This document shows, piece by piece, positions 38,270 to 47,633 of a stretch of 64,000 nt of DNA. Position 1 is the first letter of the stretch. The number at the start of each line of letters is the position of its first letter. Under the pieces are notes generated by a model. That model had not been told where the DNA came from. It saw nothing but the letters and a program-made list of their open reading frames with translations, and did not search any database. The position numbers and the translations under genes were made by a program. Source of the DNA: Sphingomonas pruni NBRC 15498 (GTDB taxonomy: Bacteria > Pseudomonadota > Alphaproteobacteria > Sphingomonadales > Sphingomonadaceae); contig NZ_BCYZ01000002.1 in the NCBI RefSeq assembly GCF_001598455.1, positions 62,001 through 126,000 on the forward strand, read 5' to 3'.

Positions 38270-38704
38270 TTAGCGGACGGGGACCGCGCCGTTGCTGGCC
38301 GGAGCTACCTTGTTTTCGCCGGGCGCCAGCGCACCCGGGAAAGTCAGATTGCCACCCGCACCGGCCGCCGCATTTGCCGCAGCGCCGCCAAAGGCGCCGC
38401 CCGCCGGCTGCGGAGCGCTGCCCGCCGGCGCGTTGATGGGCGCCGCGCGGTTGAGCGACGTGTCGATCGTGGTCGCGTGGCGGGTCGCCGCCATCACTGC
38501 CAGAAGGATGGTCAGCGAGACGAAGACCGTGGCCAGGATCGCGGTCGACCGCGTCAGGAAATCGGCCGCGCCGCGCGCCGACATCAATCCCGCCGGGCTA
38601 CCGCCACCGGTCAGGCCGCCGCCTTCCGAACGCTGCATCAGGATAATGGTGACGAGCGCAGCGCCGACGAGCAACTGAACGACAAGGACGAAGGTAAAGA
38701 GCAT
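38270..38704 (-). CDS. secG: Preprotein translocase subunit SecG
   Basis: 144 residues. Two membrane helices (about 2-20 and 50-70) joined by the SecG loop MQRSEGGGLTGGGS and FLTRSTAILATVF. A long Ala/Gly/Pro-rich tail of about 60 residues follows, as in many alphaproteobacterial SecG. Part of SecYEG. The start MLFTFVLVV was chosen over an upstream in-frame ATG. The pair secG-pyrG is common in this group. Confidence 0.92.
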   Translation of the reverse strand: MLFTFVLVVQLLVGAALVTIILMQRSEGGGLTGGGSPAGLMSARGAADFLTRSTAILATVFVSLTILLAVMAATRHATTIDTSLNRAAPINAPAGSAPQPAGGAFGGAAANAAAGAGGNLTFPGALAPGENKVAPASNGAVPVR

Positions 38705-38895
38705 CGAACGACTGTGACCCGCGAAACTGGAGAAAGCGGGCACATAGGCGACCGCATCCTCACGATCAACCGCTCATCGGCCGGACGACACGTGGCGTTT
38801 CCATGACATTTCGTGTCCGCACTGAAACCCAATCGCCCCGGCGCACGTTGTTACGCCTGCGATAGCGACCGCCTCTTAAGCCGTGTGGACAATCA

Positions 38896-39273
38896 GTGAG
38901 CACCGACATGAACATTGCCAGCACTTTCGACAGCTCCCCGCTAACGCGATGGATGAACACGCTGGTCGACTATGTGCGATCCGGCGAGCCAGACCTGACC
39001 AACCGCCAGATGGCCTTGCTGCTCGTCGTCTACCTCAGCCCGGGCCCGCACACGGTACGCGGGCTGGCCCGCGCGTTGAACGTTTCCAAGCCGGTCGTGA
39101 CACGCGCCTTGAATAGGTTGGGGGCGCTCGGCTATCTGCGCCGCCAGCGCGACGATACCGACAAGCGCAACATCTTCATCGCGCGCACCACCGAGGGGGC
39201 AGGTTTTCTTGAAGAATTCGGACAATTTGTGGGAGAAAGCGACCCGCCCCGCGCCCGCAGAGCCACCGCGTAG
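38896..39273 (+). CDS. MarR-type winged-helix regulator
   Basis: 125 residues from GTG (ATG four codons on is possible). Winged helix: LTNRQMALLLVVYLSPGPHTVRGLA, recognition helix VSKPVVTRALNRLGALGYL, wing RQRDDTDKRNIFIARTTEG. No clear effector-binding extension. It overlaps the next gene by about 65 bp. Likely autoregulates or controls the genes downstream, but no operator is visible. Confidence 0.85.
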   Translation: MSTDMNIASTFDSSPLTRWMNTLVDYVRSGEPDLTNRQMALLLVVYLSPGPHTVRGLARALNVSKPVVTRALNRLGALGYLRRQRDDTDKRNIFIARTTEGAGFLEEFGQFVGESDPPRARRATA

Positions 39274-39583
39274 AACATTTGCGCTGACCGGTCCGTCGGT
39301 ACCCATCGATCCGCGCCACAATGCGATTCGTCGGGATCTCGCCGACGTCCGGCTCGCGGAATACGTATTCGCGCCGCATTACGCCGCGCCCCTGCCCTGT
39401 GTAGTAACCCGCGCCGTGACCTTGCACGCCGAATCATCTCCCAAGTCCGAACCGCTCGCCGAGCTCGCCGCCGGTGAGAGCTTCGAAGTGCTGGAAGTAT
39501 TGCGCGACGTCGCCTGGGGCGTTTCGCCCGAACGCCGCCTCGCCGGCTATGTCGACCGCACGGCGCTGGATCTCGGAGCATGA
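39209..39583 (+). CDS. SH3-like domain protein resembling the N-terminus of C40 (NlpC/P60) peptidases
   Basis: 124 residues from TTG (39209 or 39227; neither start is firm). FALTGPSVPIDPRHNAIRRD and VRLAEYVFAPHYAAPLP match the segment ahead of bacterial SH3 domains in C40 peptidases, and the SH3-like strands SEPLAELAAGESFEVLEV and AWGVSPERRLAGYVD follow. The catalytic Cys-His peptidase domain is absent: the gene stops and overlaps argC as ATGA. It may bind peptidoglycan, or be a shortened form of such a peptidase. Confidence 0.7.
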   Translation: MKNSDNLWEKATRPAPAEPPRRTFALTGPSVPIDPRHNAIRRDLADVRLAEYVFAPHYAAPLPCVVTRAVTLHAESSPKSEPLAELAAGESFEVLEVLRDVAWGVSPERRLAGYVDRTALDLGA

Positions 39584-40509
39584 ACGTCAACGTCTTCATC
39601 GATGGAGCCGCCGGTACCACCGGGCTCGAAATCCGCGAGCGGCTGAGCGGGCGGAGCGATGTGACGCTGGTCACGCTGGACGACGCGGTGCGCAAGAATT
39701 CGACGGCGCGCAAGCAAGCGCTGAACGATGCCGATTTCGTCATCCTGTGCCTGCCCGACGACGCCGCGCGCGAAGCCGTGGAGATGATCACCTCTGAAAA
39801 GACGCGGGTGATCGACGCCTCCACCGCGCATCGCGTCGCCGAGGGCTGGGCCTATGGTTTCGCCGAGCTCGAGCCGGCCCAGCAGGCGGCGATCGCCGAG
39901 GCGCGCTTCGTCAGCAATCCCGGTTGCTACCCGACCGGATTTCTGGCGTTGGTCCGGCCGCTGGTCCGCGCCGGCCTGATACCGCACGATTGGCCGCTCA
40001 GCATCAACGCGATTTCCGGCTATTCGGGCGGCGGCAAATCGATGATCGCCGAATTCGAAGAGGGAAAGGCGAAAACCCGCGCTCGCCTCTACGCTCTGGG
40101 CCTCGCGCACAAGCATGTCGCCGAAATGCAGAAGCATGCCCGCATCGCGCATCCCCCGATCTTCGCGCCGGCGGTAGCCGACACCTATCGCGGCATGATC
40201 GTCGAGGTCCCGGTACCCCTCCATGCGCTGCCCCGCAAACCGTCGTTGGCACAGCTCGAAGCGACCTTGGCAGAGGCGTATAAGGACAGTCCGCTGATCC
40301 GGATCGGCGCCGCCGACGCGCAATTCGTGACGATCGAGGACGATGCCGGCAGCGATCGCCTGACCGTTCGCGTCTGCGGCAATGCCGAGACTGGACAGGC
40401 GCGGTTGATCGCGACGCTCGACAATCTCGGCAAGGGCGCGGCGGGGGCCGCGGTACAGAATCTCAACATTATGGCCGGGTTCGATCCGGTCGCGGGCCTG
40501 ACATTATGA
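39580..40509 (+). CDS. argC: N-acetyl-gamma-glutamyl-phosphate reductase (short ArgC type)
   Basis: 309 residues, the shorter ArgC class. NADPH site FIDGAAGTTGLEIRERL at the N-terminus; catalytic cysteine C116 in SNPGCYPTG; GYSGGGKSMIAEF and a histidine in AHKHVAEMQKHA. Third step of arginine synthesis. Overlaps the SH3 gene by 4 bp; no other arg genes are next to it. Confidence 0.94.
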   Translation: MNVNVFIDGAAGTTGLEIRERLSGRSDVTLVTLDDAVRKNSTARKQALNDADFVILCLPDDAAREAVEMITSEKTRVIDASTAHRVAEGWAYGFAELEPAQQAAIAEARFVSNPGCYPTGFLALVRPLVRAGLIPHDWPLSINAISGYSGGGKSMIAEFEEGKAKTRARLYALGLAHKHVAEMQKHARIAHPPIFAPAVADTYRGMIVEVPVPLHALPRKPSLAQLEATLAEAYKDSPLIRIGAADAQFVTIEDDAGSDRLTVRVCGNAETGQARLIATLDNLGKGAAGAAVQNLNIMAGFDPVAGLTL

Positions 40510-40590
40510 GCGCCTGCCCCTAAATTCCCGCCGTCTCCACATACCCCCTGCGAGTTGCGCAGGACCAACGGTCTAAACGAGGAAAACCAG

Positions 40591-42060
40591 ATGCCCGGAA
40601 CGCGCCAGCCGCTCGACAAATTGCTGCTGTTCGGCGCGACCGGGGATCTGTCGCAGCGCATGCTGCTGCCGTCGCTCTATGGCCTCGACGAAGACGGGTT
40701 GCTGCCGGCCGGCATGACGATCACCGGCACGGCGCGTACCGTGTTCGAGGATGGCGCCTTCCGCAAATTCGCCAAGGAAGCGCTCGAAAAGTATCTGCCG
40801 GACGATCGCAAGGACAAGGACAAGATCAACTCCTTCCTCAAGCGATTGAACTATCAGGCGCTCGACGCGACCGAAGCCGATCATTTCAAGGATCTGTCCG
40901 ACGAGCTGGGCGACACGTCAAAAGGCCTGGCGATCTTCCTGTCGACCGCGCCGAGCCTGTTCGAGCCGACGATCAAAGGGCTCCACGGCGCCGGCCTTGC
41001 GCATGGCAACGTCCGCATCGGACTCGAAAAGCCGCTCGGTTACGACCTCGCCTCGAGCCGGGAGATCAACGACGCGGTCGCCGCGGTCTTTCCCGAGGAT
41101 CGGATTTTCCGGATCGACCATTATCTCGGCAAGGAAACCGTCCAGAACATCCTGGCGCTGCGCTTCGGCAATTCGTTCTTCGAGCCGGTTTGGAACGCAC
41201 AAGGGATCGACAACGTCCAGATTACCGTCGCCGAGACCGTCGGGCTCGAGGAGCGCGCCGGCTATTATGACGGCGCGGGCGCGCTCCGCGATATGGTTAC
41301 CAACCATATCCTCCAGCTCGTCGCATTGATCGCGATGGAGCCCCCTGCCCGCTACGACAAGGATTCGATCCGCGACGAAAAGGCCAAGGTGTTCCGCAGC
41401 CTGCATGTCATGACGCCCGAGGAAGTCCCGCAGAACACGGTGACCGGCCAGTACGGTCCGGGCGCGGTCGGCGGGGAAATCGTCAAGGGCTATCTCGACG
41501 AGCTCGGCAAACCGTCGACCACCGAGACGTTCGTCGCGATCAAGACGCGGATCGACAATTGGCGTTGGCAGGGCGTGCCGTTCTATCTCCGCACCGGCAA
41601 GCGCATGGCGGTCCGCCGCAGCGAGATCGCGATCCAGTTCAAGCCCGTGCCGCACTCGATGTTCGCCGGCCGCGGAGGGCTGCTACAGCCCAACAAGCTG
41701 ATCATTCGCCTGCAGCCGGAAGAATATATCCAGATGCTTGTCATGGCCAAGGAGCCGGGGCTCGACCGCGAAGGCATCCATCTGCGCGAGGTGCCGCTCA
41801 ACCTCAGCCTCGACGCCGAATTTGCCGGCGCGCGCCGCCGCATCGCTTATGAGCGGCTGCTGCTCGACCTGATCGAAGGCGACCAGACCTTGTTCGTCCG
41901 CCGTGACGAGGTCGAAGCGCAATGGACCTGGACCGATGCGATCCGCGCCGGCTGGACCGCCAACGACATGAAGCCCAAGAGCTACGCCTCGGGCAGCTGG
42001 GGCCCGTCGACCTCGATCGCGCTGACCGAGCGCGATGGCGTGACTTGGCAGGACGATTGA
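40591..42060 (+). CDS. zwf: Glucose-6-phosphate 1-dehydrogenase
   Basis: 489 residues. LFGATGDLSQRMLLPSL (NADP site, 13-29) and the active-site RIDHYLGKE (174-182) with catalytic histidines. Oxidises glucose-6-phosphate to 6-phosphogluconolactone. GAGG lies upstream of the ATG at 40591. First gene of the Entner-Doudoroff cluster. Confidence 0.97.
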   Translation: MPGTRQPLDKLLLFGATGDLSQRMLLPSLYGLDEDGLLPAGMTITGTARTVFEDGAFRKFAKEALEKYLPDDRKDKDKINSFLKRLNYQALDATEADHFKDLSDELGDTSKGLAIFLSTAPSLFEPTIKGLHGAGLAHGNVRIGLEKPLGYDLASSREINDAVAAVFPEDRIFRIDHYLGKETVQNILALRFGNSFFEPVWNAQGIDNVQITVAETVGLEERAGYYDGAGALRDMVTNHILQLVALIAMEPPARYDKDSIRDEKAKVFRSLHVMTPEEVPQNTVTGQYGPGAVGGEIVKGYLDELGKPSTTETFVAIKTRIDNWRWQGVPFYLRTGKRMAVRRSEIAIQFKPVPHSMFAGRGGLLQPNKLIIRLQPEEYIQMLVMAKEPGLDREGIHLREVPLNLSLDAEFAGARRRIAYERLLLDLIEGDQTLFVRRDEVEAQWTWTDAIRAGWTANDMKPKSYASGSWGPSTSIALTERDGVTWQDD

Positions 42061-42068
42061 GTTTCTAA

Positions 42069-42093
42069 TTACCCTCCCGCAAGCGGCGGAGGG
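42069..42093. repeat. Short GC hairpin between zwf and pgl
   Basis: CCCTCCCGCAAGCGGCGGAGGG reads as an imperfect inverted repeat, a short form of the CCCTC-type palindromes seen at 44793-44893 and 46496-46638. Confidence 0.5.
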
Positions 42094-42116
42094 CTAGCGC
42101 AAAAAAAGAGAGCGAC

Positions 42117-42830
42117 ATGGCAGCGAACGAAGAAATCGAATGGTGGGAATATGACGATACCGACGAGATGGCGGACGCCGTCGCCGGCGATATTGCCTTC
42201 ATCATCGAAAGCGCGATCGAAGCGCGCGGCGGCGCGGTCATCGCGCTGGCCGGCGGCAAGACGCCGGTGCCCATCTATGCCAAGCTCGCCAAGGCCAAGC
42301 TTGAATGGAAGCGCGTGACGATCATCCCCGGCGACGAGCGTATCGTTCCGCTGGGCGATCCGCTGTCCAACGTGACGATGATCGCCAAGACGTTCCTGCC
42401 GCTCGGCGCGCGCGTCATGCCGATCGTCCCGCAGGCGACCGACGACTATAAGGCCGCGGGCCGTTCGGCCGATGCGCTGATGCAGGACCTGCACTGGCCA
42501 CTCGACCTCTGCCTGCTCGGCATCGGTGCCGACGGCCACACGGCATCCATTTTCCCGGGCCCGGATTTCGACGAAGCCCTGAACGGCCCCAAGGAACGTC
42601 GGATGCTAGGCGTCATGCCCGATCCGCTGCCCCCGGAAGCGCCAGTCGCGCGCGTGACGCTCAGCCGCGCGGCGATCGTCTCGTCCGCGGCCGTGATCAT
42701 CGCGATCACCGGTGCCGACAAGAAGAAGGTGCTGGAAGACGCAATCAGCCAAGGACCGAGCTCGTCCTATCCGATCGGACGCGTGCTCGCTGACACGGAA
42801 TTGCCGGTCGACATCCATTGGGCACCCTGA
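42117..42830 (+). CDS. pgl: 6-phosphogluconolactonase
   Basis: 237 residues, DevB type. IALAGGKTPVPIY, PGDERIVPLGDPLSNV and GIGADGHTASIFPGP are the family motifs. Hydrolyses 6-phosphogluconolactone to 6-phosphogluconate. It is 56 bp after zwf. Confidence 0.95.
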   Translation: MAANEEIEWWEYDDTDEMADAVAGDIAFIIESAIEARGGAVIALAGGKTPVPIYAKLAKAKLEWKRVTIIPGDERIVPLGDPLSNVTMIAKTFLPLGARVMPIVPQATDDYKAAGRSADALMQDLHWPLDLCLLGIGADGHTASIFPGPDFDEALNGPKERRMLGVMPDPLPPEAPVARVTLSRAAIVSSAAVIIAITGADKKKVLEDAISQGPSSSYPIGRVLADTELPVDIHWAP

Positions 42831-42973
42831 GCCTAGGACGAGTAACGCACCCCCAGCGCATACGAATTTACACCCTTGCGCGAGGTGCGCGGGGTTGCTC
42901 GAACGTCGGGCAGGTCTAGGACGGAGGCGAGAAGGAGCCGGCTCGGCCGGCTACCGGCAAACGGACACCGCTC

Positions 42974-44785
42974 ATGAACCCGGCAATTTCCGCCGTCACG
43001 GCTCGCATCATCGAACGCTCGCGTCCGACCCGCCGGGCCTATCTCGATCTGATCGAACGTGAGCGCGACCGCGGGTCCCGTTCGCGCGCGACGCTCGGCT
43101 GCGCGAACCTCGCGCACGGCTATGCCGGGACCGAGGAAGATCGCGACGCCATGAAGACCAATGCCGCGATGAACATCGGCATCGTCACATCGTATAACGA
43201 CATGCTGTCGGCGCATGCGGTCTATTATCGCTATCCTGAGCAGATGAAGGTCTGGGCGCGCGAAGTCGGCGCGACCGCGCAGGTCGCCGGCGGTGTGCCG
43301 GCGATGTGCGACGGCGTGACGCAGGGTTATCCAGGGATGGAATTGTCGCTGTTCAGCCGCGACACGATCGCGCTGTCGACCGCGATCGCGCTGACCCACG
43401 GGCTGTTCGAGGGCGCCGCTCTGCTCGGCATTTGCGACAAGATCGTGCCCGGCTTGCTGATGGGTTCACTGCGTTTCGGCCATTTGCCGACGATTTTGAT
43501 CCCCGGCGGACCGATGCGCACCGGCATTCCCAACAAGGCCAAGGCGGCGGTGCGCGAGCAATTCGCCGAAGGAAAGGTCGGCCGCGAGGAACTGCTCGAA
43601 GCGGAGATCGGCGCCTATCATTCGAAAGGCACCTGCACCTTTTACGGCACCGCCAATACCAACCAGATGATGATGGAGGTGATGGGCCTCCACATGCCCG
43701 GCGCCGCTTTCGCCAATCCCGGCACCAAGTTACGCCAGGAATTGAGCCGCGCGGCGGTGCATCGTCTGGCCGAGATTGGCTGGGACGGCGACGATTATCG
43801 TCCGCTCGGCCATTGCCTCGATGAACGCGCGATCGTCAACGCGGCGGTCGGGCTGCTCGCGACGGGCGGATCGACCAACCATCTGATCCACTTGCCCGCG
43901 ATCGCACGCGCGGCGGGAATCGTGATCGATTGGGAAGATTTCGATCAGTTGAGCCGCGCCGTTCCCCTGGTCGCGCGCGTCTATCCCAACGGATCGGCCG
44001 ACGTGAACGGGTTCGAGGATGCCGGGGGTATGCCGTTCGTGATCCGCGAATTGCTCGGCGCCGGTTTGCTACACGGCGATATCCTGACCGTGGCAGGCGA
44101 TTTTGCCGATTACGGCAAGCGCCCGGTAGTCGAAGGCGATGGCCTGCGCTGGGAAGATCCCGGCGCGAGCAGCGACGAGACGATCCTGCGCCCTGCCGCC
44201 AATCCCTTCTCCGCCGAGGGCGGCTTCCGGATCCTGACCGGCAATCTCGGCCGCGCCTGCATCAAGGTATCGGCGGTCGACGAGGATCGCTGGGTCGTCG
44301 AGGCGCCTGCCCGCGTGTTCCACGACCAGGCCGATGTGCAGGCGGCGTTCAAGGCCGGCGAACTCGACCGCGACGTCGTCGTCGTGATGCGCTTCCAGGG
44401 GCCGCGTGCGAACGGCATGCCCGAGTTGCACAAGCTGACGCCGCCTTTGGGCGTGCTCCAGAACAAAGGCTATCGCGTGGCGCTCGTCACCGACGGCCGC
44501 ATGTCGGGCGCGTCAGGCAAGGTACCCGCGGCGATCCATTGCTCGCCCGAGGCCCTGGGCGGCGGTCCGCTCGGCCGCGTGCGCGATGGCGATGTCATTC
44601 GGCTCGACGCGGTGAACGGCACGCTCGACGCACTGGTCGACGCGGTCGAATGGGATGCGCGCGATCTGGCGGAATGCCCGCCGGCTGCCGAAGGTATGGG
44701 TCGCGAGTTGTTCGGGCTGTTCCGCGGCGCGGCTGACGAAGCGGAATTGGGTGCCTCGGCGATTTTCGCGGGCGCTGGGTTATGA
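42974..44785 (+). CDS. edd: Phosphogluconate dehydratase
   Basis: 603 residues. 4Fe-4S dehydratase that turns 6-phosphogluconate into KDPG, first committed step of the Entner-Doudoroff pathway. Cluster and active-site cysteines in [15 protein letters not shown] and [30 protein letters not shown] and [16 protein letters not shown] are diagnostic for Edd over IlvD. The 143-bp gap before it holds an AAGGAG (about 42930) too far from the ATG, followed by a GCCGGCTCGGCCGGC hairpin, so initiation may be regulated. Confidence 0.96.
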   Translation: MNPAISAVTARIIERSRPTRRAYLDLIERERDRGSRSRATLGCANLAHGYAGTEEDRDAMKTNAAMNIGIVTSYNDMLSAHAVYYRYPEQMKVWAREVGATAQVAGGVPAMCDGVTQGYPGMELSLFSRDTIALSTAIALTHGLFEGAALLGICDKIVPGLLMGSLRFGHLPTILIPGGPMRTGIPNKAKAAVREQFAEGKVGREELLEAEIGAYHSKGTCTFYGTANTNQMMMEVMGLHMPGAAFANPGTKLRQELSRAAVHRLAEIGWDGDDYRPLGHCLDERAIVNAAVGLLATGGSTNHLIHLPAIARAAGIVIDWEDFDQLSRAVPLVARVYPNGSADVNGFEDAGGMPFVIRELLGAGLLHGDILTVAGDFADYGKRPVVEGDGLRWEDPGASSDETILRPAANPFSAEGGFRILTGNLGRACIKVSAVDEDRWVVEAPARVFHDQADVQAAFKAGELDRDVVVVMRFQGPRANGMPELHKLTPPLGVLQNKGYRVALVTDGRMSGASGKVPAAIHCSPEALGGGPLGRVRDGDVIRLDAVNGTLDALVDAVEWDARDLAECPPAAEGMGRELFGLFRGAADEAELGASAIFAGAGL

Positions 44786-44792
44786 ATACTCG

Positions 44793-44893
44793 CCCTCTCC
44801 CCCATCGGGGAGAGGGTTGGGAGAGGGGCAGGATCGAGGCGGCAGTATTTGTGACGGCCCCTCTCCCCTGCCCTCTCCCCAATGGGGAGAGGG
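44793..44893. repeat. Long CCCTCTCCCC palindrome between edd and glk
   Basis: Arms 44793-44829 and 44857-44893 are inverted copies with few mismatches, each containing a smaller hairpin. The right arm ends GGGGAGAGGG and runs straight into the glk ribosome-binding region. Confidence 0.9.
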
Positions 44894-44903
44894 AGTTTAG
44901 GTA

Positions 44904-45872
44904 ATGGAAGTCGTCGCAGTCGATATCGGGGGCACTCATGCCCGCTTCGCCATTGCCGAAGTCGCGGAGGGCAAGGTCGTCTCGCTCGGGCCGGAAGTGA
45001 CGCAAAAGACCGCCGAGCACGCCTCGCTCCAGACAGCGTGGCAGGATTTCGGCCGCCAGCTCGGCCGCGATCTACCCAAGGCGGCGGCGATCGCGGTCGC
45101 ATCGCCGGTCGGCGGCGACGTCATCAAGCTGACGAACAACCCCTGGATCATCCGCCCCGCGCTGATCCCCGAGCGGCTCGGCGCCGACACCTATGTCATC
45201 GTCAACGATTTCGGCGCGATCGCGCATGCAGTGGCGCAGCTTCCAGAGGAAGATTTCCAGCATATCTGCGGGCCCAAGCGGCCATTGGCGCGTGCCGGCG
45301 TGACCTCGATCTGCGGGCCGGGCACGGGTCTGGGCGTCGCGGGGGTACTGCACGCCGGCGGCACCTATCACGTCCTGTCGACTGAAGGCGGCCATGTCGA
45401 TTTCGCGCCGCTCGATGGATTCGAGGACGCGATTCTCAAGCGGCTGCGCAAGACGTTCACTCGCGTCTCGGCAGAGCGAATCTGCGCCGGACCGGCGATC
45501 GTCGCGATCTACGAGACGCTGGCCGAGATCGAGGGCAAGGCGATCCGTCATCTCGACGACAAGACGATCTGGACGATGGCGTTCGAAGGATCGGACAGCC
45601 TGGCGATCGCCGCGCTCGACCGCTTCGTGCTCGCGCTCGGCGCGTTCGCCGGCGACCTCGCGCTGATGCAGGGCGCGAAGGATGTCGTCATCGCCGGGGG
45701 GCTGGGGCTTAAGCTCAAGGAGCATTTCGCGCGCTCCGGATTTTCCGAACGCTTCACCGCCAAAGGCCGTTTCCAGCAGATGATGGCCGGCACGCCGGTC
45801 AAGCTGATCACCCATCCCCAGCCCGGCCTCTACGGCGCCGCGGCCGCCTTTGCCCAGGAGCATGCCAAATGA
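44904..45872 (+). CDS. glk: Glucokinase
   Basis: 322 residues, bacterial Glk family. VAVDIGGTHARFAIAE (phosphate-binding strand), VNDFGAIAHAV with the catalytic aspartate, ICGPGTGLGVAGVL and EGGHVDFAPLDGFE. Phosphorylates glucose. The Shine-Dalgarno GGGAG at 44891-44895 is partly supplied by the palindromic repeat. Overlaps eda by 4 bp. Confidence 0.95.
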   Translation: MEVVAVDIGGTHARFAIAEVAEGKVVSLGPEVTQKTAEHASLQTAWQDFGRQLGRDLPKAAAIAVASPVGGDVIKLTNNPWIIRPALIPERLGADTYVIVNDFGAIAHAVAQLPEEDFQHICGPKRPLARAGVTSICGPGTGLGVAGVLHAGGTYHVLSTEGGHVDFAPLDGFEDAILKRLRKTFTRVSAERICAGPAIVAIYETLAEIEGKAIRHLDDKTIWTMAFEGSDSLAIAALDRFVLALGAFAGDLALMQGAKDVVIAGGLGLKLKEHFARSGFSERFTAKGRFQQMMAGTPVKLITHPQPGLYGAAAAFAQEHAK

Positions 45873-46495
45873 GCGACGCCGCCAACCCTTTCGCCAACCC
45901 TATCGAACGCATCATGCTCGCGGCGCCGGTCATCCCGGTGATCGTGATCGAGGACCTGGCGACGGCGCGGCCGCTGGCCGAAGCCTTGGTCAAAGGCGGA
46001 CTGCCCGCGCTCGAAGTGACGATGCGCACGCCCGTAGCGCTCGATGCAATCCGCGAGATGAAGAAGGTCCCGGGCGCGATCGTCGGCGCGGGTACCGTGA
46101 TCAACGCGCAGCAGTTCGCACAGGCGGTGGACGCGGGGGCCGAGTTCATCGTGTCGCCCGGCCTGACCGAGCGCCTGGCCGAGCCGATCATCGCCAGCGG
46201 CGTCCCCTATCTGCCCGGCATCGCCAATTCGGCAGATCTGATGCGCGGGCTCGACCTCGGGCTGACGCATTTCAAGTTCTTCCCGGCTGAGGCCAATGGC
46301 GGGCTGAAGGCCCTCAAGAGCCTGGCGGCACCGTTCTATCAGTGCAAATTCTGCCCGACCGGCGGGATTACCGAGGCGAATGCGAGCGAATGGCTGGCGT
46401 TCGAGCCAGTGCTGTGCGTTGGGGGAAGCTGGGTGTGTTCCGGCACCCCCGAAGAGGTCGAGACGAAGGCGCGAGCGGCGGCGGCGTTGCGCTGA
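45869..46495 (+). CDS. eda: 2-keto-3-deoxy-6-phosphogluconate aldolase
   Basis: 208 residues. Class I aldolase with the Schiff-base lysine K136 in THFKFFPAEANGG, plus E49 and R53 in LEVTMRTP; GAGTVINAQQ and FCPTGGITEAN bind phosphate. Splits KDPG into pyruvate and glyceraldehyde-3-phosphate. Last gene of the cluster; ATGA overlap with glk. Confidence 0.96.
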   Translation: MSDAANPFANPIERIMLAAPVIPVIVIEDLATARPLAEALVKGGLPALEVTMRTPVALDAIREMKKVPGAIVGAGTVINAQQFAQAVDAGAEFIVSPGLTERLAEPIIASGVPYLPGIANSADLMRGLDLGLTHFKFFPAEANGGLKALKSLAAPFYQCKFCPTGGITEANASEWLAFEPVLCVGGSWVCSGTPEEVETKARAAAALR

Positions 46496-46638
46496 AATCC
46501 CTCTCCCCTTGGGAGAGGGAGGGAGCCGCGAAGCGGCGGAAGGGTGAGGGCAGCTCGGGTTAGTTGGCGCAAGCTGCCCTCACCCTTCCCACGCCTTCGG
46601 CGCGGGCCCCTTCCCTCTCCCGATGGGAGAGGGAATTT
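46496..46638. repeat. Large palindrome between convergent eda and mltG
   Basis: Arms 46496-46555 and 46573-46638 pair over most of their length (AAATCCCTCTCCC with GGGAGAGGGAATTT; GAAGGGTGAGGGCAGC with GCTGCCCTCACCCTTC), with internal GCCGCGAAGCGGC and CGCCTTCGGCG hairpins. It begins at the base after the eda stop and ends inside the mltG stop, so it probably terminates both genes. Confidence 0.88.
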
Positions 46639-47626
46639 ACATCTCCCCGCGCGCTCTCCGGATCGCGTACCATTTCTGCACGTTAGCGTTATGCTGTTCG
46701 AGCGTATCGGCGAACACGTGCCCGCCGGTTCCGTCGGCGACAAAATACAGCGCCTGCGAATCCGCCGGGTTGAGCACTGCATCGATCGAAGCCCGGCCAG
46801 GATTGGCGATCGGGCCCTTGGGCAAGCCGGTCATCGCATAGGTGTTGTAGCCGTTATTGGCCTCGAGCTCAGACCGCAGGATGCGGCGGCCAAGCGGTTT
46901 GCCCTTCGTAACCGGATAAATCACCGTCGGATCAGCCTGCAGCGGCATGCCGCGCTTCAACCGGTTCGAGTACACCGCCGCCACCATTCGCCGTTCCGAC
47001 GGCTTGCCGGTTTCCTTCTCGACGATCGAGGCGAGAATCAGCGCCTCGCGCGGCGTTTTGGCGACGGTCGTCGGCGAGCGCTTCGCCCAGGCCTGGTCGA
47101 GATAGGCCGACATCGCGCGCTGCATCCGCCCGACGATCACCGCGCGGCTGTCACCGCGTTCGAAACTATAGCTGTCGGGCATCAACGAGCCCTCGGCTGG
47201 TACGTCGATCTTCCCGGTCAGCTCGGACATCGCCATCAGCCGCTCTTGCGCCATGATCGACGGCCAGCCCTCCGGAATGGTGATGAAGCGCTGGAGCGTC
47301 TTGCCGCCTTGCAACAGCTTCAGGATGTCGGACTGGCTGAGATGCGCGGGGATGCGATACTCGCCCGCCTTGATCCCGGCGCCACCGCCCAAGACCTTGG
47401 CGAGCAGGGTGAAGCGGCTGGCGGAAGAGATCGCACCGGCCTGCTCCAACTGCTCGGCAGCCTTGTTGAGGCTGGTGCCGGGCGCGATCGAGACGGTGAC
47501 GTTCTTTTCCAGCGGGCCGCGGCCGCCCCAGCTATGGACCAGCCAGACGCCGCCCAGGACGAGTAGCAAGGCGGCAACAAGACCAAGGCATCCGAACCGG
47601 CTGCCGCCACGCTTCTTCCTGGCCAT
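46637..47626 (-). CDS. mltG: Endolytic transglycosylase MltG
   Basis: 329 residues. A basic N-terminus, one membrane helix (about 12-31), then a periplasmic YceG domain with SIVEKETGKPSERRMVAAVYSNRL, which holds the catalytic glutamate, and MPLQADPTVIYP. Ends nascent glycan strands near the membrane. Starts 7 bp after the fabF stop, the usual fab-mltG arrangement. Confidence 0.95.
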   Translation of the reverse strand: MARKKRGGSRFGCLGLVAALLLVLGGVWLVHSWGGRGPLEKNVTVSIAPGTSLNKAAEQLEQAGAISSASRFTLLAKVLGGGAGIKAGEYRIPAHLSQSDILKLLQGGKTLQRFITIPEGWPSIMAQERLMAMSELTGKIDVPAEGSLMPDSYSFERGDSRAVIVGRMQRAMSAYLDQAWAKRSPTTVAKTPREALILASIVEKETGKPSERRMVAAVYSNRLKRGMPLQADPTVIYPVTKGKPLGRRILRSELEANNGYNTYAMTGLPKGPIANPGRASIDAVLNPADSQALYFVADGTGGHVFADTLEQHNANVQKWYAIRRARGEM

Positions 47627-47633
47627 GACCGGA

